From the NCBI GenBank assembly GCA_016630905.1, contig WBMQ01000008.1, positions 868,001 to 932,000 of the forward strand: DNA of 64,000 nt. The letters run 5' to 3'. Each line of letters begins with the position of its first letter. Position 1 is the stretch's first letter. Both the position numbers and the translations under genes were made by a program. Shown here piece after piece: positions 50,405 through 60,700 of the stretch. Source of the DNA: Capillidium heterosporum (taxonomy: Eukaryota > Entomophthoromycota > Entomophthoromycetes > Entomophthorales > Capillidiaceae). A model generated the notes under the pieces. It was not told the DNA's origin and made no database searches. It saw only the letters and a program-made list of their open reading frames with translations.

Positions 50405-50884
50405 ATGTTATCAAAATATCTGCTTCTACTAGCAGTCCTAACTACCATCTTAACCTTTAAGATACTGACCACTTCAACTATCAATAGCTTGAACGAATTT
50501 AAGCAGCTGGAACAAGTCGACAGCTTTGATTTGAATCAGAACAGCAAAGCCAACGGTAAACTATCAAAGTCAAGTCGGAGAAAAGTCAATGTAAATGGAG
50601 AAGGCGAAGATGTAGACAAAACAGGTCAAGAAACAACTGTACCAAATCCAAAGCCCAAAAATGTGGAGATAAAGTTGAGACCCATCGTAAAGAAAGGAGT
50701 TACAGCCATAAAGAAACTCAAAAAAGAGATAGGAAGCAGACATGTCAATGCAAATACGAATGGAAACATCATGTTTCAGGAATCTCTCTTGAATCCAATC
50801 CGTGGATCTGGCTTCGATATATCAGATAGTGATCTGCCTGAGCTGTTCTTATCTAAAAGCAATTCGATTGATTTACAACAGTGA
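50405..50884 (+). CDS. Predicted secreted basic protein
   Basis: Single-exon ORF of 159 aa. A classical signal peptide (MLSKYLLLLAVLTTILTFKI) precedes a polar, low-complexity, lysine-rich body (KLSKSSRRKVNV, AIKKLKKEIGSRH) and an acidic end (DISDSDLPELF). No cysteines or known domain. A second open frame (+1) overlaps the end and runs to 51005 (SEDSEGRRSQIELEWFQQWK), so the true C-terminus could be there. Function unknown; a secreted effector-like or wall-associated role is only a guess. Confidence 0.5.
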   Translation: MLSKYLLLLAVLTTILTFKILTTSTINSLNEFKQLEQVDSFDLNQNSKANGKLSKSSRRKVNVNGEGEDVDKTGQETTVPNPKPKNVEIKLRPIVKKGVTAIKKLKKEIGSRHVNANTNGNIMFQESLLNPIRGSGFDISDSDLPELFLSKSNSIDLQQ

Positions 50885-52344
50885 AGATAGTGAGGGTCGA
50901 AGGAGTCAAATTGAATTGGAGTGGTTCCAACAGTGGAAATGGCCCCCTTCCAAGCTCAGTCGAAGCTGCTTCTCAAAGGTTGAACTCAAATACAAAAATA
51001 AATAGACATATATATAGCAATGTTTATATAAGCTAATATTGATGGTAGCTATCAATTAATCGTTTGTAATATAAGCTTGGCAACAATCAAGTTAGCACTT
51101 TATCTAAATAAAAGAACCTTGTTGAATGAGATCCAAAATTTTAAAAGTTAGCTTACTCAGAGGAGATATACGGAATGGATTAGCTAGCATCTAGAGCAAA
51201 GATCTTGTAAAGTATATTAATTTCTGCTCTAGTGCTGGAGATGCGCAAGATATCTAGCACTATCTTCCAGTTTATAAGTCTGCCTACTCCTAGAAGGGAA
51301 GATGTAGAGAAGGGGTGAGGTAGGAAAGCGAGACTTCAGGAAATGATTTACAGCTATGTATTTAGAATCAATACTTGTGTAAAGGAATAGTAAATAAAAA
51401 AGGACCTATAAAGCTAAAAACAACCCAAGCAACAATGAGTAAGAAGTACCATGTGTCCAAGGTTTGCATGAATATTGAAGCTTTTAGACGTACAATATAC
51501 AAATATGAATCTAAAAAGGCTGAAGCTCGTTAACTTTCGTACTATGATGAGTGTGGTTTATGTACAAAATATGTGTTGAAATTTTTGAAGATGGTATATA
51601 TAAAATAGCTAGCAAATAAAAGCTGACCAAATAAAAAATGATAGAATTAAAGCTAAGGATTTCAGTGTGCACTTTGTACATATACCGTAGATTGATTACC
51701 AAATTTATCACCGTAATACTAGGGTTAGCCGCTGACCAAAAACCTCAGATCGTTATAAAGTGTAGATTTCTTGTCTATTTTGCAACGCTTCATAGATAAT
51801 ACGAATGGGTGTCAATAAAAGTAAAGGTGGCCGTTGAAAAACTGGCTATGTTGAAGAGCCTAGCTAAATAAAACTTGAGTGCACTGATCGACACAAATTT
51901 ACGAAAAGTTCAATTGGTGTTTACCAGAGGGATGCCAAGTCAACTCTATATGTTCAAAAATAGAGTATATTTTCACAAGTTTTATTGTAAAAGTTCACAC
52001 AATATTTATGAACTGAAACTACCATTCTATCATTTCTCTTACTGTGTTTGCATTATATATAAATAGGTTGTACATTCAACCAACTATCTAACAATAGGAA
52101 GCACAATGGATTGGAAGGTTAATTTATTGGTAGTGCTGGAGTATACAATCCTCCAATACTAAAATTCCGAACTTCCAGTTTATAGGGGCTTTAGCTTGAA
52201 TTTTTTTATAGATAGTAAATATGCCTTCAAAGAATCCAAATTTACTAATATTCCTATATAGTCCACATGTACCTTGTATATTGGCCAGTTCATTAAACGC
52301 TTGCCTGAGAGAATTCTATCCAAGTCAACAAAGTTACCAAATTA
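50885..52344. other. Gene-poor intergenic
   Basis: 1.5 kb with no recognised gene. A weak inverted repeat built on TAGTGCT/AGCACTA lies near 51233-51265. The possible +1 extension of the secreted protein covers the first 120 bp. Confidence 0.4.
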
Positions 52345-52734
52345 CCTCCGGAACTGAGAAATAGAAAGAAGCAGGAGGCAAAGGTAGATAAAGATGGTGA
52401 TGGTAAGGATAAAGTAAACTGAGATAATCGAGCCGAGCTCTAGTTCAAGTAAAGTGAAAACAAAATTGGCTGTAGCTTTTAAAGAGCAGATGAAAGCTTT
52501 GAGGTGGTATAGGAAAAGAACGACGATGAGCAAGAGCCTATTTTGAACCCAGTCCATGATACTACATTTACTTTACTGGACAAGGATTTACAAGGTGAGA
52601 TAGTTTCATTGGAAAGTAAATCAAATAACTTACAATAAGAATATGATGATGCCGGTTATTGGAATGATCAAATTGGATTAGAAAAGATTTTAGGGAAGGG
52701 ATTAGGTCCTAGTTCGGTGAAAGTTGTCTCGTAA
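52345..52734 (+). other. Possible stop-interrupted coding relic
   Basis: One frame stays protein-like for about 130 codons (PPELRNRKKQEAKVDKDGDG, NDDEQEPILNPVHDTTFTLL, YWNDQIGLEKILGKGLGPSS) but has six internal stops. Stop density is only modestly below chance, so this is weak. No family recognised. Confidence 0.25.
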
Positions 52735-53706
52735 GTATTGGATTTATAGATGCTAATAAATATGTAAATAGTGATATTGGTAGAAGCTCTTGTCCATATA
52801 AATACATACTTTCTTTTTTACGATTAGTTTAATTTTTCCAATAAATTGCACATAGTCAAATATAAATAAGGCATATTTTTATAATCCGGCTTATAAATTA
52901 TAAGTAACTATTGATCTTACTGAATTTAAGTAAAACCTTGGATCATTATACAGTTTATGTTATTAAATATAGGTAAATTTTATTTTTAGGCAATTGCTAT
53001 TAATATCATTATATATTTTAGATGCACAATAAAGAAGGATCTACTTTTATTTTTTAAATGAAATATACTGCTATTATGATTTTTAGTAAACTTTTAATAT
53101 ATTGTAGTTAATTCTAGTTAATAAATCTAGTTTAATTATTGCTAAGTTTATAGACTAAGTTTAGATTCATTAAAGCTATTCTAGAAAATAATGTTTAATT
53201 TTAAATTAAAACTAGGAAGTAAACTTACAGTATAGATAGATTTGATATATACAGTACTATACTAAGTTATAAAATTTCATTTTCACAAGTTACTTTTAAT
53301 TGAACAGGTTTAAACTTCTAAGATAAAGGTTGGTGTTACCAAGCGGGATACCAACACTCCAATCCAAAATCATATAAAAGACAAAGAAATTGGTTCAAAT
53401 CCCCAATGCAAAAACTTTCCCAATTAGGCGTGAGTAATTTACAACCTGGAAGTGTATAAGCTATACATCCAATAAAAATAACTAAAGCATCCCATCAATA
53501 GGCATCTATAATTTACAACGGAAAAATGATTTAATACGCCATCAGACTTAACCTTGCCTTTTAGAATGGAAGACTATTATTGGTTTGAACTTCCGCCAAA
53601 TGAAGCCTAGCCATTGGATACAAAGTTCAAAGTTCCAAAGCAACAAACTTTGAAAATTGCTAAAAAGCCAACAGAAAATTATCTAAAAATTTCAAATTCC
53701 ATTATT
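52735..53706. other. Intergenic upstream of eIF4E
   Basis: AT-rich spacer. It includes a tRNA-like stretch (about 53325-53410) with A-box-like and B-box-like blocks that does not fold properly. The frame of eIF4E is open back to 53614, so the last 93 bp could be coding. Confidence 0.4.
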
Positions 53707-54588
53707 ATGTCTGGTATAGAAGTAAATGTGACGGTAGAAGCCGACTTGCAAAAACTCAACATAAACTCCTCAACCCAACCTACTGAGGAGACTCCCATCT
53801 CCGAAAACGAATCTCAAGACAAGCTTCAAGACAAACCTCAAGAAGCCAACACCTTAAGTAACTCCAACGATTTACCTGAGAACCCAGTTACCGTTTTCAG
53901 TGACCCCATCAACTTTAACATAAAGCATCCTTTACACAACGCTTGGACCTTCTGGTACGACTCGCCTAACAAGAAGAAATCCGCTTCCTCTTGGTCCCAG
54001 AACCTCAAAAATTTGGTTACTATAGATTCGGTCGAAGATTTTTGGGGGTAACTTTTTTAATTTTTTCATTATTTCTAACCTTAAACTAGTGTGTTCAACA
54101 ACCTAATAAAGGCCGATGAGTTGGCCAACGGTGCCAACTACTATTTGTTTAGAGAAGGTATACGTCCTGAATGGGAGGATAAAGCTAATGCTAACGGCGG
54201 TAAGTGGGTCGTCCAATTTAAAAAGGACAAGAAGCGGGATATCTCCGAGCTGTGGATGTTTACGGTACTTATTTTACCTATATACATACCTAACTTTTTT
54301 CAGTTATTGGCCTGTATAGGAGAAAGTTTCGAGCATGATGATGAGTTATGCGGTGCCATCTTCTCAGCCCGTCGTGAATTTTTGAGAATAACTCTATGGA
54401 CGCGTACCTGTACCAACGAGACAGTTGCTCTTAGCATCGGGTAATTTTTTAATTCTGAATTCAACTAAGCTATGTAAAGGCAAACTTTGAAGGAGGCATT
54501 AGGTAGCCCTCGTGAGAAGTTAGAGTTCACCTCTCATTCTGATTCAGCTCCTAAGTTCAACACCCCCTCTGGTAAACTTTTCTTGTAG
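53707..54588 (+). CDS. CDC33: Translation initiation factor eIF4E
   Basis: mRNA 5'-cap-binding subunit of eIF4F. Four exons (53707-54047, 54090-54264, 54304-54440, 54480-54588; introns 39-42 nt) give 253 aa. An acidic, Ser/Thr-rich N-terminal tail precedes the core. Landmarks: HPLHNAWTFWYD, SASSWSQNL (first cap-stacking Trp), VEDFWGVFNNL (the eIF4G-binding surface), RPEWEDKAN (second stacking Trp with the following Glu), WTRT and IGQTLKEALG. It ends SHSDSAPKFNTPSGKLFL. I chose MSGIEVNV as start; an in-frame ATG at 53614 would add 31 basic residues that look unlike family N-termini. Confidence 0.93.
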
Positions 54589-55444
54589 TTATACCTTCTC
54601 CTTCACTTCTCCTTCGCCTTCCCGACCCTTTCTAACTAGACTTTCCTAAAAATCTATTAAAAAGCAACTTTTTAACCGCTAGGTGAGTTCGTAAAGTAGT
54701 TTGTAAGATTTTGTTTTCTAGTGTAGTGTAATATTAGATTGCTATATACTCATTTTAAAAACATATTCGAGGCATAAAGGTTAGCTTTAATTAGTGTATA
54801 TAAAATGTGGTGTTTATATGCATCTATACTAGTATATGTAGTCAAATATAACAGCTCTTTTAGGTAGTGCAAATTGCCTATACTTTTGAAAAGCAATTGT
54901 ATTTTGAAATACTAAGACATGTACTTTTCTCAGATGATACTATTGAAATAGTTAGAAATTCAATAGTTTGCCAAGCCTTTAACTGATCATAAGACTTCAT
55001 AATTAATAGCTATCAGTAAACTACTACGAACTTTAAAATATAGTATAAATTATTTATTTAGTATAGATGTATCTGTAACAATTTCAGTAGTTATATTTAC
55101 TATAAGTTTTAATAGTATCGGTTTAAATATATAAAGCATGATGGTATTTAGATTCGTCTATTATTTTTACACTAAAGGGTATGAGCATTACAGCTAATAG
55201 TTGGGAAATCAAATCTATTTACTAGCTTCCACAAGTATCTACCATTCATTGGATGAGTTCTATCAATGTGCTTTTACAGGGTGCAGCCAAAGTATTCCTA
55301 TAAAAACTAATTGTAGTTAACTCTATTCGTCCATTTCTGTCTTTCTAAGTGCACTATTTTCCACTTTGAATAAAAATCAAACTTTATAACAAGCTTTTCA
55401 AGAAACGCACATCTAGCTTGCCGGCCTGAATCAACATTGCCACC
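54589..55444. other. Intergenic, no gene seen
   Basis: 856 bp AT-rich spacer between eIF4E and the CG-1-like gene, same strand. Nothing recognised. Confidence 0.5.
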
Positions 55445-56951
55445 ATGCAAAACGCATCCTTGAACAACGCGATAAACAGCACTATAAACCATAGGAACGA
55501 TAGCTACATGGTTGCATGTATCGAGTACCCTATGATTACCGACCGTATGGTGACTAAGAACGCCATAAGTACCTTGGAGAAAGCTTCGGCTGTCAAAGAT
55601 AAGTTGAACTTTAGGTGGGAGAATCTGAACGAGCCTAGAAGTAACCTGCTTTTGTTATATTTTCTAAGCTTATATTTTTGCTTTAGATGGTCAATGTTTT
55701 TTGATATATATGCCCGTTAAGTTGGAAGATATGCCTTCCGATGGGTAAAAGGTTTTGTAATCTACTACTGATAAAATAAAATAGGTATGAATGGCAACCG
55801 CAAGGAGTACACTCAAAGATTATGTTAGAAAATCAACAAGTAAGTATACTGTATTATACCCAGCTAAGATTTCTATAGACTTTACACATAATTGAAAACC
55901 AAACGATCCACAACACCAACCCCAGCATGAAAAAGATAAAAGTGCGTTACTTCTTGGACGACAACAAATCTATTCAAATGCAACTATTACACTACCTCGA
56001 AGTCTCGAATACCAACAACATCACTAACAGCACCAATCTGGGGGAAATTCAACCTAAAGCGGAGACTAACAACTTTATCAACTTTGAATATCGAAATAAC
56101 GATCTGTTACCTGCTACAAACACTGGTGGTGTTAATGCAGGTAACGGTACTGCTACTACTGGCACGCGACCTTACAAGCGTAGAAATAAGGTAGCATATA
56201 GGATTATATACTTTATTAATAAAGGTTTAGCCAGAAAACGACAATAAGAACCAGTTGCCAGACCATAGCCACTTGGTTAACTTCAGCAATAGTGGCATTG
56301 GCAACCCAGGTATAAGTAATAGTGGTGGAAATAATGGAGTCAATAACGTCACTATCATTTATGGTAAGCTATACCTATAGCTTTAGCTAATTGAATACTT
56401 TTAGATGAGTTGGATACGTTGAATCGAATTGATCTAGCTACCTTTAGGTACAAGAGATACCATGAACTCTTTCACTCCGTCTTTGATCCCAAAACAAGTA
56501 CTCTATATCTCTGTAGTTTTTGTACTTACCATCTGCTACTAGTCTTTGACAAGAATACAGAGTTGATCGACAAGAGCGTAGTTAGCAGCTGGAGCAGCCG
56601 ATTGGTATACCTATTGGATTAGGTGTCTTTATTGATCTATTCTTTTGTTTAGGAAAAACTTCAAAAGGAAGCTAGTGACAATAATAGTGCAAAAAGAGCC
56701 AAGTTCCGACCCAGTAACTCGTTCGACGTCTATTTTAAAAAGGTAGTAAGTTTTTAAAGCTTTGTTTCTTATTTATCTAGGTTTGTGATGAGGTTGATGA
56801 GGTTGTCGAATTGAAGAGTTCACTTCGAATTGTAGACAAGTCTATCCAACTTTTCAATCAACTTGAAGGTGATGCAGCTGCTGAAGATGTTAAAGATCTG
56901 ACTGAGATTGATAGTCAAAGTGAACTTAACAAAGTGTACATCAGTTTATAA
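55445..56951 (+). CDS. CG-1 (CAMTA)-domain-like protein
   Basis: Nine exons (55445-55640, 55687-55744, 55785-55839, 55879-56190, 56231-56363, 56405-56497, 56543-56604, 56653-56742, 56781-56951; introns 38-48 nt) close exactly to 389 aa, so the model is solid. Residues about 50-146 run RWENLNEPRNGQCFLIYMP, DGYEWQP, VHSKIMLE, IHNTNPSMKK, VRYFLDD, QLLHYLEV. Order and spacing follow the CG-1 DNA-binding domain of CAMTA factors (SLFLFDR, DGHNWRK, HCYYAH, VLVHYLEV). An Asn/Gly-rich linker with a basic patch (RPYKRRNK) follows, then a helical C-terminal half. No IPT/TIG, ankyrin or IQ motif is evident, so this is not a canonical CAMTA. The domain call is by eye and tentative; a nuclear DNA-binding role is inference. 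Confidence 0.6.
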
Positions 56952-57745
56952 ATCGAGTGGCCTTTCTGTAACTTTTGTTAATGTATTAATGTACTGTAAG
57001 TTTTATGAGTATTTTTCATCAGTTGCTCTATACTAAGGCTATGACCTTATTCTAATTCTTACTTTTAGCTTTAGATATTAGATATGTTTTTATCAATTAG
57101 TTGAATTTAACTTTCCTGGCACGTAAATAATTTGCAAACTTGTATGTAGCTCTATTGATATAGTATGTATTTAAAGTAAGTTATAACTAATTTTGTTAGA
57201 AAATTTATTAAAGTAGTTGATAAAAGTTAGTCATTGTATCAAATATTCATTTTAAATAAATACCAAATATGTCCTTGCAAATCATTTTAGTTAAACTTTA
57301 TAATTGATTCAACAATCACTACTGTTGCAACTAACTTTATAGATAATCAATAGTTTACGTAAATCTCTTCAATATAATAAACAAATATAGTACTAATCTA
57401 AAAAGAAAGTGCTACATAGTAAGTGGATGTCTTCACTTCTTAAGCTGTTTTCTTTCTTGAAGTACTTGTAGTAAATATTATTTTTAAAAGTTAAATGTTT
57501 TTACGGATACCTTCAATATATACTTTATTATATACTGTACTACATGTATCTATACCAAACAGTTTGTCTATTCAAGCACCATAAGAGACTTTAGATGTTG
57601 TAGTCCTTTACTATTTTTTATAAATAGCCAAACTAGAGGTTTTTGACAAATGAAACGTAGGCTTTAGAAGCTATTACATCACTTCGAATTATTTTTACCG
57701 ACTCAAGAATCCTAGGATACAATACTTACCTTTGAAAGACTGGAG
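56952..57745. other. Intergenic, no gene seen
   Basis: 794 bp AT-rich spacer upstream of separase. No feature recognised. Confidence 0.5.
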
Positions 57746-60700
57746 ATGGAAGAAAGGTTGCTACGGTCGATAAGGAATAAGGATATCACCGACACCAGCA
57801 TAAGCGATTTCATTGCAAATTGTCAACCTCACATCGACTTTTCAATCTTTACTAAAAAGTACCCAACTTTCCAATCTAACAAGCTAGCCACCAATTCTGA
57901 TGGACAAAGTTTAACTACAGTACAGATACTCAAATCAACAAGCAAGCTAATCCAAGTGCTGAGGCATGCCTCACCTTCAGAAAAGTTGATTATGGCTATT
58001 GATGTTGTACTTTTTACCTTCTTTCAACTCGCTTTCCACGCCAACTTAGAGTTCAACTTGACCATTTCCCTTCAAAAATCGAATTACTGAATGTATCAAG
58101 CAGCTGATGGCTGGTAAACAGTGGCAGTGTGCCAAGGAGTATATAGTCCAAATTTCAACACTACGATTCAATATTCGAAACCCAAGAGGCTTCAAAAAGA
58201 ATATTCAAAAGGATTCTATTCCCTATCCTTATGGTGAACTGGACAACATGCAGCTAGAACTTATTCTATCCTTGTCTCAAGATGTAGAGTTGGATATTGA
58301 GGAGATTACCATTGTAGCTTCATTACAAAGTTACTATATGTTTGTAGTTGGTAAGTTGAACGACTTTGATGCTATCAGCAACTTGGATACTTGGGAGAGA
58401 GGTGGACCTTTGGATGTATGCAAGGCTTTGAAAGCTCAAGGATCCAATTTATTAAACAGTATAGTCGAGCATATGTTTGATTTACTTTCCAACCTAGCTT
58501 TGTCGGCTTATAAATTCGGATTGAAGAAGAAGGCTGTTTCTATTCAAGACACCGCTTGCAGATTGATCCAGCTACTCGAAAAGTTCAAGGTTTCCAAGGT
58601 AATGAGCAGTGTCGTTAAATTTCAGTTCAACATACCTGACCCTATGTTAAGTTACCAGATCTATAACCATATTTCGAAAAACTTGTCAAGCACAGATAAT
58701 CAAGACCCCTCATCTTTACTTCCTTTCTACTTTTTTTATATGCGTAGTTCACTTTCACAGCCGTCAGCCGTTGCGCTTGAAGTTTTTAAGGAGTTAGATA
58801 AAAAGCAGGTCAAGCACCAGCTACTCAACTCTTGGCTATATCTCAATCTCAACCTTCAAGTGGCTACCGAGCTCCAATCTAAACTTCGAACTACCGACCC
58901 CGACAACTCAGAACTCACTGATCGTATAAAATACGCCCTAAATGGGTTGAAGAAGTTTACTAGTTCGATACTCAAAGATAGGAGCCTGAAACTGGACTCG
59001 ACTATCGTGAGTAGATGCATATCTATATCTGGACTCAACGCCAAAGATTCCAACATAGAGAATTACGAAGAGATCACGAGGCTGACCATTAGCGTGTTAA
59101 AGCGACTATCCAACCACGAGTTGTTAGGAATGGGTGATGAGGAAAGCTTACGTGGTTGTCTTGCCTTTGCTGCCTACCTGGATACTGTCGACGCCTTGAA
59201 CTTCAAGGTTGACCTATGCGATGATATTCTCAAGTTCTTTGAGGTAGTTACGAGTTCGAATTTTGAAACAGTGCAACTAGGCTTGAAGCGAAGGGAGGTT
59301 ATCGATAAGATTTCATCGGTTGCTTCCAGCAAGGGGAAAGTTTTCTACAACACTGGTAAGCTGGACGACGCTAAAAGGTACTTCAAATTGGCAATTAGAG
59401 CACAGGAATTCGTTACAGGACCAGGCCCCAACTGCGACGCAAAGTTAATCGAGAGCTTGGAGAGAAGGTACCTTGGTGCCTTCAAGGCTTGCAAGTATGA
59501 TTTGAACGAAGCCAGGCAGGTTTTAAGAGATGCGATTCGAAGTTTGGCAAAACGAGGGGATGGGAAAGTCAACCCAATGCTGTTGAATGAGTACTGTGGT
59601 TCATTTAGTATAGATTATATACCAATTTCCGACTTTGATCAAGGCTACTGCCCTAGATTAGCTATTAGTGAGTTTGTCCAGCTGAATCGACGCCACCAGC
59701 CCGCCCTGTTTGAAGCTAAACAGCTATTCTTAGATAGGTTAACCTCGGATATATATGAAGGCAAGGAAGACTATTTGAAGAAGGTGAAGGGTGTTGTTGC
59801 TATGGAGCTTACCTATCAACTCTACTTCGACAGGTGTATGGTAGGGCAACTCGATAAGTTTAACCTTCAAGCATTCAATGATAAAGTCGTCGATAGAATC
59901 CAATCTCTCGAATACGAAGTTGAAGAGTTGAACCCCGAGCTTGAACTACGACTAACTATTCTTAAAATTAAAGTGGCCTATGCTAAAGGTGAGGAGTTGA
60001 CCAAGATACTAGCCCAGTTGATTGAAGTGTTTGATAATTTTACTACTAAAAGCCCTAGCCCTGTATTAGAAGATTTCGAAACCCTCTTCTACGAACTGTG
60101 GTCTTTGGACGAAATCTTTCAACTTTCTGGAATCGATCACTCACTCCAGCTATGCAAATGTCTTATGAAGTTAGCTACGATTTACAAGAAATGTAGTAAT
60201 TCGACATGGGTCCAGCTTATGAGTCAAGCTGTAGAGGCAAGCCTACCGTCCAACCTAACCCAAGCCAAGAGTTTTTATTTGGAAGCACTTAGGTATGCAT
60301 CCAAGACCGATTCCAGTTATGACAAGCTGCTGAGTAAATCTGCTCAACTCAACTATTACATCATGGTAGACGACCTAACTAAAGCTCAAGAGCTGTTTAC
60401 CACAATGCGAATCGAACAGAAGGCAGATCTCATTACTAAATCCAGTATTGAGGTCTTGCCTATTTTAGCTGCTTACCATCGTTTGAATGGAGATCTGAGT
60501 TCATCTAACAGTAACATGCTGCTCCACGCCAATGGTGTCAGTTCACTTTTCTTTAAAACGATCTCCAAAGCACCTTTATCGAGTGAAGCATATCAACCAG
60601 CCACCAACCTTTTAGAAGAGTTTGTTGATGCTGTAGCGAAATCCAACTATTACAAATACCCGCTTAAGATATTGAAGATTTACCGGAAGTTGGCCCAACT

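Noticed and set aside
53325-53410. tRNA-like stretch with TTACCAAGCGG and GGTTCAAATCC blocks
   Set aside because: The T-stem pairs only two of five positions, and no acceptor or anticodon stem closes. At best a decayed tRNA.
58025-58110. A short intron (GTACTT...TTAG) to explain the separase break
   Set aside because: Every GT-AG pair tried leads into a stop (e.g. AGT TCA ACT TGA) or the wrong frame, so splicing does not rescue the frame.
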